Shown: positions 1 to 7,218, numbered from the stretch's first letter. The stretch: 34,197 bases of DNA from Furfurilactobacillus milii (GCF_009863985.1 NZ_WEZT01000018.1:1-34197); one strand, 5' to 3'. The notes: generated from the letters alone by a model not told the origin. Translations and numbers: made by a program.

Positions 1-138
1 TAGTGCTCAAGATTTAACGACGACGTTACTCCAAATTAACCAGCGACCGCTTAAAATACTCGACTGGCAAACACCGTATCAGGTTATGCTGACAAATTTT
101 TCCAAAAATTCGGATTAAATTTGCAATCTACCCTATAC
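1..138 (+). mobile_element. IS30-family element, right end only
   Basis: This is the 3' end of an IS30-family insertion sequence that continues beyond the left window edge. It contains the transposase C-terminus (2-118) and the right terminal sequence at about 110-134. The core of that end (TTCGGATTAA, then CAATCTACC) recurs at 6636-6658 and, inverted, at about 34100-34121, so it is read as the terminal repeat of one IS type. The IS3 element begins immediately after it, at 139. Seen: shared ends and coding remnant. Inferred: that this is one IS family. Confidence 0.75.
2..118 (+). CDS. IS30-family transposase, C-terminal fragment
   Basis: An open frame from the window edge encodes the last 38 residues of a transposase and ends with TAA at 116-118. 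The segment INQRPLKILDWQTPYQVM matches the conserved C-terminal block of IS30-family DDE transposases, where an N/D-RPRK-L-W-TP pattern precedes the end. The catalytic core lies outside the window, so activity cannot be judged. The stop codon lies inside the IS terminal sequence, as is common in compact insertion sequences. Confidence 0.8.
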   Translation, partial: SAQDLTTTLLQINQRPLKILDWQTPYQVMLTNFSKNSD

Positions 139-206
139 TGAAATTTGGTACCAAAATCATTAGATTTTGTGTCATAATGATAAAAATCAGAATAGGAGTT
201 TTTTTT

Positions 207-470
207 ATGAAATATTATTCAGATGAATTTAAAAACAACATCGTTAAGCTTTATCACAATGAAAATCGTTCAAAGAAATCCTTAGCCAATGAATATGGGG
301 TTCATCCAACCACCATCAGTCATTGGATCAAGCGGGCCAAATTAGTTGAACTACCTGACGGTGGCGTAACGAGTGTTGAAGCCTTCAAGCAACTACAGAA
401 AGAAAACCAGCAGTTAAAAGAAGAAAATGAAATTTTAAAAGCAGCGGCGGTGTTACTGGGAAGGCATTAG
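207..470 (+). CDS. IS3-family transposase OrfA (HTH protein)
   Basis: This 87-residue OrfA has an N-terminal helix-turn-helix of the HTH_Tnp_1 type (KKSLANEYGVHPTTISHWIK) and a C-terminal Gln/Glu/Leu-rich coiled coil for dimerisation. I chose the ATG at 207 because AGGAG at 194-198 precedes it by 8 nt; the longer frame from 177 has no comparable site. Near the 3' end, T TTA AAA G at 434-441 has the X XXY YYZ form of a -1 slippery heptamer in the correct phase. This could make an OrfA-OrfB fusion, the active transposase form in this family. Confidence 0.88.
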   Translation: MKYYSDEFKNNIVKLYHNENRSKKSLANEYGVHPTTISHWIKRAKLVELPDGGVTSVEAFKQLQKENQQLKEENEILKAAAVLLGRH

Positions 471-532
471 GCAAAGTTAAAGCCATAGACTTTATCAACG
501 AACAATTATGTAAACACCGCCTCTGGATAATC

Positions 533-1276
533 TTGAAAGCCTTAGGGCTTTCTAAAAGTACGTATTATCATTGGAAACACTATCAGACAAGTCGTCATGA
601 TAAACAAGATACGATTTTAAAAAGCCAGATCTTTGAAATTTGGAAAAATAATTATAAAGCCTATGGTTACCCTCGGATCACAATTGCCATGAGAAGCCTT
701 GGTGTAGTCATTGGCCCCAATCGTGTCTACCGATTAATGCAGGAGTTAGGCATTCGATCACTAATGGGGCGGCGCTTTAAGAAGCCAGGCACTCATGTAG
801 ATTATTCCCAACGGCCTAACTTGATTAAGAACCATCCAATTGGAACTATTTGGCGTGCTGACATAACCTACCTAGAACTAAGACCAGGCACTTGGGTTTA
901 TCTAAGTACCATCTTTGACCAAGCTAGTAAGCAAATCATCGCTTTCAACATTGGCAAGGAGATGGCATCGAAACTGATTATTAAGACATTGTTGCAAGCC
1001 TTGAGCAGGGCTTCTAAGCCAACCTTTTTGCACTCTGATATGGGTTCACAATACACCAGTATTGCTTATGAAGGCCTGTTAAAGCGGCACCTGATTAGGC
1101 ATTCATATTCCAAACAAGGTTATCCATATGATGACGGTCCGCTCGAAGCTTTCCATTCGCTACTTAAACGAGAATTTATTTTTCAAACACGTTTTACTAG
1201 TTTTGAGGACTTAGTCCTCAGAGTTGAAAATTACATTAACTGGTATAACACCGAAGGAATTAGGATAAACGGCTAA
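533..1276 (+). CDS. IS3-family transposase OrfB (DDE integrase)
   Basis: This is the integrase-like OrfB with an rve domain. All three DDE acidic residues look present: the first D in RADITYLEL, the second in LHSDMGSQYTS and the E in DDGPLEAFHSLLKRE. An N-terminal HTH_21-like region (STYYHWKHYQ) is present. The frame is open upstream to 440, in the -1 phase relative to orfA, so translation probably enters by frameshifting at about 434-440 rather than at the TTG at 533. The stop codon lies within the right inverted repeat. The C-terminus (YINWYNTEGIRING) is short but appears to be native to the element. Confidence 0.88.
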   Translation: MKALGLSKSTYYHWKHYQTSRHDKQDTILKSQIFEIWKNNYKAYGYPRITIAMRSLGVVIGPNRVYRLMQELGIRSLMGRRFKKPGTHVDYSQRPNLIKNHPIGTIWRADITYLELRPGTWVYLSTIFDQASKQIIAFNIGKEMASKLIIKTLLQALSRASKPTFLHSDMGSQYTSIAYEGLLKRHLIRHSYSKQGYPYDDGPLEAFHSLLKREFIFQTRFTSFEDLVLRVENYINWYNTEGIRING

Positions 1277-1299
1277 TTTTTTTAGTACCAAAACTTGAC

Positions 1300-1395
1300 G
1301 TAGGAGCAGTTCTTGTGGTTAAGATTATAGACAATGTTGTTGTTGTGCTTGCCAACTATGTGTTTAGCAAGCTGTTTGTCTTTAGATTCCGATGA
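1300..1395 (+). pseudogene. gtrA 3' remnant cut off by the IS3 element
   Basis: Directly after the IS3 right end, an open frame encodes 31 residues and a TGA stop, with no start codon or RBS. The ending LANYVFSKLFVFRFR is typical of the last transmembrane helix of GtrA-family proteins (PF04138), which end in a conserved N-Y-x-x-S-K-x-x-V-F pattern. GtrA/GtcA proteins are small four-helix membrane proteins thought to flip undecaprenyl-phosphate-sugar for envelope glycosylation. The downstream YfhO and GT2 genes are the expected partners, which supports the call. The first three quarters of the gene are missing. Confidence 0.75.
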
Positions 1396-1434
1396 AGTTA
1401 ACGCTGAGTTAATACGGATTGGAGCGTTCTGGGT

Positions 1435-4086
1435 GTGAAGTTCACTAATTTAAAACCAAAAACAAGACGTGACGGATATTATGTTTTAGCATTCATCATC
1501 CCATTGTTTTTTATGATTGGTATTTTCGTGGGATTACATACATATCCGTTTGGTAATAATACCGTTGTGTCGGGTGATTTTAATAATCAGTATCTGGCAC
1601 TTTTTTCCTACCTGAAGAATGTTCTTACTGGCCGCGATAGTGGCCTATATTCTTTATCCATGGGATTAGGTGGCAATGCATTTGGTGTTTTAACTTACTA
1701 TTTGTTGAGTCCGTTTAATTTACTGGTTGTTTTTTTCTCGAGGAATCAGTTTCCCCTCTTTGCTACGCTGACGACTTTACTCAAAATCTCGTGCATTGGT
1801 CTTACAATGTATACTTATCTTGTTCGTGCGCAGATTTTGCAGCGGTTCCGTAAAGGCGTTTCTGCCAAGCTTATTGCAAGGTCAGCGTTAATTTTTTCCT
1901 CTGCGTTTGCACTAATGGGGTACGTAATAGCCTATAAAGAGTGCATCATGTGGCTGGATGCGATTATTCTTCTACCACTAATGCTTCTGAGTATTGAGAG
2001 AATAATTTTACGCGGTAAAATCGGTTTTTACATCGTGTGTTTTTCTTTGGCCGTGATAACAAATTACTATTTTGGTTATATCATTGGCCTCTTCTCCGGA
2101 CTCTGCGTGCTCGGATGGATATTGTACAGTCTGTACGCCAAGAAGCATGGAGTTATTAAGGTTATTGCTCTATATGCTTTTGCCAATATCGTTAGTTTGC
2201 TGTTAACAGCTTTTGTCATTGTACCCAGTTTTTTATCCACGCTAGGAATAGCAAAGAATTCAAGCCATTCATACCGACCGGTTTACATTGCTGCTAACGT
2301 TATTGTTCAATTATTCCAGACCAATCCGGGTGTGAATAATACTCCACTTGTTTTTGCCGGGGCCGTTGTAGTGGCATGTGTGATTTTATTTTTCGTCAAT
2401 AGCAAGATTCGTCTGACGGACAAAATGATTGTCGCGGCCGGACTGATATTCATGTTTGTTTCTTCATGGTTGGATATTCTCTATTTGGTTTGGCACGTTA
2501 TGGCCTGGCCCAACGGTTATGTACAAAGAGAAGCCTTTTTGATACCGTTTGTGTTGTGCATCATTGGCTTCATAGGCCTAGTTAGTATTTTGTCGGCAGG
2601 TAAAGAAACCAGACGTAGATCGGCAATATCCGCTTTCTTCGTTTTTTTATTTATCAGTGGGATTGCTACATCGGATGCGGCACTCAAGTATGTTTTTATA
2701 GCAATTGTCTTAGCCATGATAACGTATGTCATTGTGGGATTTTCTCCAGCAAGAAGAATTGCGGTAGTTCCGGTCTTTGTTCTCGTGATCAGTCTGTGTA
2801 GTTTGTTTGTGGTGGATTTTAAACTACAGTCAACAATTGCTGGTTATAGCATGAAATATTCCGAGTACAGTAAATTTGACCAGACAACGACTAGCTTAAT
2901 CGCTAAAGGGACTTCTGGCGATACAGGCGTATATCGTATTGGCAATCGTTATCAGGCCAATGACAACGACCCATTGCTTTTTGGGTACGCAGGTCTTTCT
3001 AATTACGTCTCGCAACAGCCAACTGAGGTTACAGACTTCTTATCCACTTTGGGGTATGATCAGAAGCATACTTGGAAGCGGTGTTCCAATTACAACAACG
3101 GCTCCACGCTATCAATGGACCGGCTGTTAGGTGTTAAGTATTCTTATGGCAACACGTCCAGTGAGTATTCAAGTCAGATTAATCGTATAAATGCCTCTAT
3201 GGGTGGAGATAATAATATTTTAAATGTTCCTGTGGCTACGGGTATCTCTGTGGTCAAACAAGGCAAGGGGTATATCACCAAGGACAAAGAGGCTTTTCCC
3301 GTTGCATTTCGTGTGAACGGAACGAATATTGCGGGCAATTTAGTCGCAAATTACGATACAATGCATGATACGTTTACAGTACAAAATAATTTGTGGAACA
3401 GGTTGTATCCCGATTCGTTGATGTTCCAGCACCAATTAGTTCAACAAACGGACAGCAAAGGTGTGTATTCGGTATTAGTATCTTCTTCGGGCAATGCCTA
3501 CATGTATATTCCTACCACTCGAGGCATTGATCCTAAATCTGTTGACGTATATGTCAATGGTAAAAAGGTCAGTCAACTATTTGTAAATGATACCGAGAAC
3601 GGTATTGTTTATCTCGGACATTTTGACAAGGGCCAGCGGGTTAATGTTTCCTTTGGCAATCATGGTTCCAAGAAGGACAAGGGCGACAATGTTGAAAACA
3701 CGCCAATTGTTGTTACTGAGAACAACACGGTATATGAACGAGCATACAGATTGATGGCATCTGCGGGCGTTAGCAAGCAACAGGTTAAGGACGCCCAAAT
3801 CACTTTTTCCACGGATGCTCACTTTGTAAAGGGCAATGTCGTTATCACGGTACCGTATGATTCGCACTGGGAAGCATATGTTGATGGGAAAAAAGTTACC
3901 ACGAGTAGGGCGTTAGGTGAGCTAATGGCAGTTAATGTTAGTCAAGGGGCACACCGGATTGTGCTAAGATATAATGTCCCTGGGTTAAAATTAGGTATTG
4001 CTATGGCTATTGTAGGTCTCGCTCTCATTGTTGGATTCGAATCGATTTCGATGTATCGTAGACATCGGGAAAACAATCACAAATAA
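1435..4086 (+). CDS. YfhO-family membrane glycosyltransferase
   Basis: An 883-residue polytopic membrane protein of the YfhO family, GT-C-like enzymes that transfer a sugar from a polyprenyl-phosphate carrier to a wall or lipoteichoic polymer on the outer face. The N-terminal half holds about 12 hydrophobic helices. The early loop SGDFNNQYL and the SMGLGGNAFG segment resemble the conserved first-loop region with an acidic residue. Residues about 470-850 form an extracellular, beta-rich region, and a last helix plus a basic tail ends the protein. The frame opens at 1408, so the GTG at 1435 (weak GGAG at 1421) is the only reasonable start; native initiation may have been coupled to gtrA. The GT2 gene follows after 27 nt. 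Confidence 0.85.
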   Translation: MKFTNLKPKTRRDGYYVLAFIIPLFFMIGIFVGLHTYPFGNNTVVSGDFNNQYLALFSYLKNVLTGRDSGLYSLSMGLGGNAFGVLTYYLLSPFNLLVVFFSRNQFPLFATLTTLLKISCIGLTMYTYLVRAQILQRFRKGVSAKLIARSALIFSSAFALMGYVIAYKECIMWLDAIILLPLMLLSIERIILRGKIGFYIVCFSLAVITNYYFGYIIGLFSGLCVLGWILYSLYAKKHGVIKVIALYAFANIVSLLLTAFVIVPSFLSTLGIAKNSSHSYRPVYIAANVIVQLFQTNPGVNNTPLVFAGAVVVACVILFFVNSKIRLTDKMIVAAGLIFMFVSSWLDILYLVWHVMAWPNGYVQREAFLIPFVLCIIGFIGLVSILSAGKETRRRSAISAFFVFLFISGIATSDAALKYVFIAIVLAMITYVIVGFSPARRIAVVPVFVLVISLCSLFVVDFKLQSTIAGYSMKYSEYSKFDQTTTSLIAKGTSGDTGVYRIGNRYQANDNDPLLFGYAGLSNYVSQQPTEVTDFLSTLGYDQKHTWKRCSNYNNGSTLSMDRLLGVKYSYGNTSSEYSSQINRINASMGGDNNILNVPVATGISVVKQGKGYITKDKEAFPVAFRVNGTNIAGNLVANYDTMHDTFTVQNNLWNRLYPDSLMFQHQLVQQTDSKGVYSVLVSSSGNAYMYIPTTRGIDPKSVDVYVNGKKVSQLFVNDTENGIVYLGHFDKGQRVNVSFGNHGSKKDKGDNVENTPIVVTENNTVYERAYRLMASAGVSKQQVKDAQITFSTDAHFVKGNVVITVPYDSHWEAYVDGKKVTTSRALGELMAVNVSQGAHRIVLRYNVPGLKLGIAMAIVGLALIVGFESISMYRRHRENNHK

Positions 4087-4113
4087 ACTAGTTTGTGGAA
4101 GGAAAACAAGATA

Positions 4114-5037
4114 TTGACTGATTTTGCAGCTATTATTCCTTGTCATAACGAGGCAGAAAATGTCCCGCTGATATACGCTGAGCTCAAAAAGACATTTGCT
4201 AAATTACCTGACTACAGATTAATCACGTGGTTCATAAACGATGGGTCCACAGACAAAACGTTGATGGCCATCAAATTGCTACAGTCTGAAAATTCGAATG
4301 TGCATTACATCGACATGTCACGTGCGTTTGGCAAAGAAGCTGGTATGTACGCGGGCTTATCAACTGCTAAGGCAGACTTATATTGTATTTTGGATGCTGA
4401 CCTGCAGGATCCGCCGTCCATGATTCCTGAGATGTTGAAAGGAATCGATGATGGTTTCGATGTGGTTGGCGCAGCCCGTACCAATAGGGAAGGCGAACCA
4501 CCAATCCGCTCTTTTTTTGCCAACATGTTCTACAAGATTATTAATGCTGTCAGCTCAACCCCAATTATTCCGGGGGCAAGGGACTTTCGTGTAATGACCA
4601 AGCAGGTCGTTCAGGCAGTATTGTCGCTCTCAGAAAGCCAGCGGTTCAGCAAGGGCCTGTTTAGCTGGGTGGGTTTCAAAACTAAGTACCTGCCATATAA
4701 AAATGTTGAACGGCAGCATGGTAAGACGAGCTGGAACTTCATGAGTCTGCTCAATTATTCACTTGACGGCCTAGTAGACTACTCCGACGCCCCGCTCACA
4801 TTAGTATCAGGACTCGGATTGGTCAGCTTTATCGGTGCGACCATAGCGTTAATTTTTATCGTTATCAGAGCGGCAATTTATGGTGATCCTACCGCGGGAT
4901 GGCCATCAATGGTATCAATTATGCTTATGATGGGTGGCCTCCAACTGCTTGCTATCGGTATTGTGGGTAGGTATATTGGCAGAATTTTCTTAGAGGTAAA
5001 AAAGCGGCCAATATATATTGCTCGCAAAATAGAGTAA
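4114..5037 (+). CDS. GT2 polyprenyl-phosphate glycosyltransferase (CsbB/GtrB-like)
   Basis: About 307 residues. The N-terminal GT-A domain has IIPCHNEAEN, the nucleotide-binding INDGSTDKT and the metal-binding DADLQDPP (DXD-type) motif near residues 94-101. Two C-terminal transmembrane helices follow (about 225-285). This is the DPM1/CsbB architecture: it loads a sugar from a nucleotide donor onto undecaprenyl phosphate at the inner membrane face. I prefer the TTG at 4114, preceded by GGAAGGA at 4097-4103, over a TTG at 4093 that has no RBS; proteins of this family begin just before the I-I-P motif. It forms an operon with the YfhO gene. The sugar cannot be read from the sequence. Confidence 0.88.
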   Translation: MTDFAAIIPCHNEAENVPLIYAELKKTFAKLPDYRLITWFINDGSTDKTLMAIKLLQSENSNVHYIDMSRAFGKEAGMYAGLSTAKADLYCILDADLQDPPSMIPEMLKGIDDGFDVVGAARTNREGEPPIRSFFANMFYKIINAVSSTPIIPGARDFRVMTKQVVQAVLSLSESQRFSKGLFSWVGFKTKYLPYKNVERQHGKTSWNFMSLLNYSLDGLVDYSDAPLTLVSGLGLVSFIGATIALIFIVIRAAIYGDPTAGWPSMVSIMLMMGGLQLLAIGIVGRYIGRIFLEVKKRPIYIARKIE

Positions 5038-5040
5038 TCA

Positions 5041-5095
5041 AAAATTCCCGTTACGAGATCGCAATGAACGATGCGACCCGTAGCGGGAATTTTTG
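5041..5095 (+). terminator. Rho-independent terminator after the GT2 gene
   Basis: A 16-bp stem with one G-T wobble (AAAAATTCCCGTTACG with CGTAGCGGGAATTTTT) encloses a second small stem (TCGCA/TGCGA). It begins 3 nt after the GT2 stop codon and ends in a T tract. The A tract at the other foot would let it act on minus-strand transcripts too. Confidence 0.8.
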
Positions 5096-5164
5096 GAAGT
5101 TTGTCAAATGGTGTTGAAGGATAGTTTTTCATCCTTCAACACCATTTGACAAACTTCCAAAAAT
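5091..5164. repeat. 33-bp perfect inverted repeat (long hairpin)
   Basis: Arms at 5091-5123 and 5132-5164 are perfect reverse complements around the 8-nt loop AGTTTTTC. The outer ends are T5 and A5, so the hairpin can terminate transcription both from the GT2 gene (+) and from the nucleoside hydrolase (-), which converge here. Its first five bases are also the last five of the preceding hairpin, so the two stems compete. The stem is much longer than a usual terminator. Confidence 0.85.
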
Positions 5165-5207
5165 AAAAGGTCGGCGGTTGGAAATACCGGCTCCCTTTCA
5201 GTATAAC

Positions 5208-6149
5208 CTATTTATCGGCATGCAAAGCTAATGTGTCAATTCGTTTAAAGAAGGCATCATGATCCACAGTAGTCACTAAGGTTACGGGCCGACCAGTCGG
5301 TGTTTCAAATGTTCGCCCACGACCAGGGCCTTCAGTTAAAACATCACTGGTGACGCGTTTAGTTGTGACGATTTCGGGAAACTCGCTGGCAACAGTCGTT
5401 AGCACATCCCATAAGAAGTAAGTAGAGTTTGTCTCAAAGTGTTGTAGAGCGGGCACCAAGGCATAACCTTGGCCAATAAAGTCAATTGCAGGATGCTGGC
5501 GTAATGTTGCCCAGTGCTGGCGAATGGCCGGGGTCAATGGGACTTGACGAGTGCTTTCAAGTCCAACCATTTGGATAGTGAGGTCACTATCCCAGACAGT
5601 CTTAACGGCCTGCGGGTCCCAATAAGCATTCCACTCAGTAGTCCCGTCTTGTTCAGGTTCGGCAACATTGCCACGACCATCAAAGGTCCCCCCCATCCAG
5701 TATAGTTGTTCAATTTTGGCCGTAATTGACGGGTCTGCCTGCAAGGCTCGTGCGAGATCAGTTAAAGGGCCTGTCATGACCAGAGTAGTTTTCTCCGAGG
5801 TAGCCTGGAGCTTGTCAACGAGATCTAAATGTGCCGGCTTGGGCGCAACGGGCGTAACGATGGTTCCCGACTCATTTAGAATCGGCAGGGCATCTAAGCT
5901 AAAGGCATCTAGCCGCCATTCTTTCGGGAATGGGTGAACGCCGCGAGAGTCAGAGGCGGCGACCTCTAGGTGAGTATCGTGACCGAAACGATCGATGACT
6001 TTACGGGTAGCTGCTAGGGCTGGCTCTAGGTAGGAATCGGCACCAACCACACCAACGCCAGTTAAATGGACATCTGACATTTGTAACAGCAGTAGTAGTG
6101 ATACTAAATCGTCGACACTTCCGTCATGATTAAAATACACGTTACGCAT
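5208..6149 (-). CDS. Inosine/uridine-preferring nucleoside hydrolase
   Basis: A 313-residue cytosolic enzyme of the IUNH family, which splits ribonucleosides into base and ribose for salvage. The N-terminal metal site is NHDGSVDD instead of the usual D-x-D-x-x-x-DD; the second and later aspartates (HDG, VDD) are kept, as in a divergent IUNH subgroup. Other family features are the MTGPLTDLARAL segment, the ribose-binding WNAYWDPQA block and LWDVLTTVA near residue 245, where the usual HD has W in place of H. Substrate preference cannot be assigned. The start at 6149 has AAAGGAG 9 nt upstream. It stands alone behind a PurR-type operator. Confidence 0.85.
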   Translation of the reverse strand: MRNVYFNHDGSVDDLVSLLLLLQMSDVHLTGVGVVGADSYLEPALAATRKVIDRFGHDTHLEVAASDSRGVHPFPKEWRLDAFSLDALPILNESGTIVTPVAPKPAHLDLVDKLQATSEKTTLVMTGPLTDLARALQADPSITAKIEQLYWMGGTFDGRGNVAEPEQDGTTEWNAYWDPQAVKTVWDSDLTIQMVGLESTRQVPLTPAIRQHWATLRQHPAIDFIGQGYALVPALQHFETNSTYFLWDVLTTVASEFPEIVTTKRVTSDVLTEGPGRGRTFETPTGRPVTLVTTVDHDAFFKRIDTLALHADK

Positions 6150-6166
6150 CTGAAATCGCTCCTTTT

Positions 6167-6236
6167 ATTTACGAACATTATTGTTTTGATAGCATATCAT
6201 AGTTCGCATAATAGCAAAAGCACCAATAGTTTGCAA
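6167..6236 (-). promoter_or_regulatory. Nucleoside hydrolase promoter with two PurR boxes
   Basis: On the minus strand, -35 TTGCAA (6231-6236) and -10 TATTAT (6208-6213) are 17 bp apart. Two PurBox-like sites (consensus AWWWCCGAACWWT) face each other: ATTTACGAACATT on the plus strand at 6167-6179 (one mismatch) and TTATGCGAACTAT on the minus strand at 6199-6211 (two mismatches). The upstream box overlaps the -10. The cores are 30 bp apart, close to the paired, inverted arrangement known for Gram-positive PurR operators. PurR control is inferred. Confidence 0.6.
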
Positions 6237-6332
6237 GTAAAGTCGATGATGGATTTAGTTAGGGTTAAGGAAGCGCGTGTATACTGGATTCTAAGTTGAT
6301 TAATAGGAATCAATAGAGAGGATGACGGATCT

Positions 6333-6374
6333 ATGCAACCAGCCCGTAAAGAACCCAGACGCTGGCGGGTCTAG
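6333..6374 (+). other. Possible 13-codon leader ORF (MQPARKEPRRWRV)
   Basis: An ATG with GAGAGGA upstream (6316-6322, 10-nt spacing) opens a 13-codon frame rich in arginine (four Arg codons). A possible -10 TATACT lies at 6280-6285 with no convincing -35. Stem-loops follow at 6378-6409 (TTTTGG..CCAAAA around TGGAAA/TTTCCA) and at 6433-6446, and then a terminator at 6455-6486. The layout resembles an attenuator or a small peptide-coding RNA. No gene follows that it could control, and the peptide matches nothing I recognise. Confidence 0.3.
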
Positions 6375-6454
6375 AATTTTTGGTGTTGGAAAGTATTTCC
6401 ATTCCAAAAGTACTAGGCCCTAATTTAAAAAGCCATTGATAATGGATCAAAAAC

Positions 6455-6486
6455 GGCCACTAGGGTATACCCTACTGGTCTTTTTT
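6455..6486 (+). terminator. Rho-independent terminator of the short leader region
   Basis: The hairpin GGCCA-C-TAGGGTA / TACCCTA-C-TGGTC (one C-C mismatch, one wobble) is followed by six T residues at 6481-6486. An A run just before the stem could make it bidirectional. It ends whatever transcript covers 6290-6454. Confidence 0.75.
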
Positions 6487-6493
6487 ATTTCTG

Positions 6494-6559
6494 TGCTATA
6501 CTAGGAATTATAAGTGTTCATTAGAACTGTCCAAAGGAGAATTCGAAATGGCTAAAATC
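6494..6559 (+). promoter_or_regulatory. Extended -10 promoter and RBS of a gene cut after four codons
   Basis: TG-C-TATACT at 6494-6502 is an extended -10. About 30 bases further on, AAAGGAG (6533-6539) precedes an ATG at 6548 that reads Met-Ala-Lys-Ile before the 97-bp IS end begins at 6560. The frame then stops inside the IS sequence (MAKIKISS and stop). I read this as the 5' end of a gene destroyed by the insertion, possibly the pseudogene at 6671-7182. Confidence 0.5.
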
Positions 6560-6656
6560 AAGATCAGCTCCTAAAAGATGGGTTTGTGGTAAACACCATT
6601 TTAAAGGAAGCTGATCTTTTTTGTCCGAACAGCGTTCGGATTAATTTTACAATCTA
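6560..6656 (-). repeat. Solo IS end, 97-bp repeat copy 1 (inverted relative to 34101-34197)
   Basis: All 97 bases are the exact reverse complement of 34101-34197. The outer edge (CAATCTA, TTCGGATTAA) matches the IS30 right end at 110-134, so I read this as the left terminal region of the same IS type without its transposase. It holds a 59-nt imperfect hairpin (AAGATCAGCT...AGCTGATCTT) at 6560-6618 followed by a T tract, and a perfect TCCGAAC-AGC-GTTCGGA palindrome at 6624-6640. The hairpin plus T6 could also terminate plus-strand transcription. Confidence 0.75.
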
Positions 6657-6670
6657 CCTTATCAACAGAC

Positions 6671-7182
6671 ATGATGGCCACGGAAATTAAAACGATTGCG
6701 GACAAAAAATTGCTTTTACCCAAGGGCTATCTTTACTTAATTTATCCAAAATTAAAAAATAAACTTAGTTTGCCTGGGATTCATCGCGATGTTCTTTTCC
6801 CCGCTCTCAACGTTGATGAGGACAGCGGTGCGGTAGCTGATACTGGCCTTAAGTTTTCGCGGATGGTGAGTTTTGATGACAACTATACAGCCGTGGGATT
6901 AACTTGGCTGGCAAGCAATCCTCGTCGTGCTGACAATCCATCTGGTCGCGTAGCAACTTATGAAGATCGGTTGAGCGAACTCAACAACTAATCAGTGCAG
7001 ATAATGATGCCCATCAAGCCTTCGATACGTTGACGCCTGGCTATCAGCGTTCTTGGGCACGTTATGTATTTAGTCCCAAAACATCTGCAACTCAACAGGC
7101 ACACCTTCAACAAATGATTACCTTGTTGAAGGAGGATTACGCATCAGTTGAATTGTGGCACCAAGGAAAAAAACGTCACTAA
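6671..7182 (+). pseudogene. Frameshifted gene with a YdeI/OmdA-like C-terminus
   Basis: The first part is a 106-codon frame (6671-6991) starting MMATEIKTIADKKLL; it has no RBS and its 5' flank is IS sequence. It stops after YEDRLSELNN. The next frame, open to 7182, continues with ISADNDAHQAFDTLTPGYQR and SWARYVFSPKT, which resembles the F-x-x-L-x-P-x-x-R-x-x-W-x-x-Y pattern of the OmdA/YdeI domain. The two halves join smoothly if about 8 nt around 6981-6990 (repeated AACT/CAAC) are removed, giving RLSEL-ISADNDA. Both the missing native start and the shift indicate an inactive gene. The N-terminal part is not recognised. Confidence 0.55.
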
Positions 7183-7218
7183 AAATTTTTCAAAAAAATA
7201 TGCGCCACGTTTCAAACT

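Larger units (their letters stand above)
139..1298 (+). mobile_element. IS3-family insertion sequence
   Basis: This is a roughly 1.16-kb IS3-family element carrying orfA and orfB in the usual -1 overlapping-frame arrangement. Imperfect terminal inverted repeats are visible: the left end (139-164, TGAAATTTGGTACCAAAATC) matches the reverse complement of the right end (1273-1298, TCAAGTTTTGGTACTAAAA). No target-site duplication is seen: the flanks are ...ATAC on the left and CGTA... on the right. The left neighbour is an IS30 end and the right neighbour a truncated gtrA gene. This suggests a rearrangement after insertion, or insertion next to an existing IS. Confidence 0.88.

Noticed and set aside
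6322-6423. 33-codon frame overlapping the 13-codon leader ORF
   Set aside because: The purine-rich RBS touches its ATG with no spacing and the frame runs through stem-loops.
6241-6486. T-box or purine riboswitch in the leader-like region
   Set aside because: No T-box AGGGTGGNACCGCG core and no purine-aptamer conserved loops were found.
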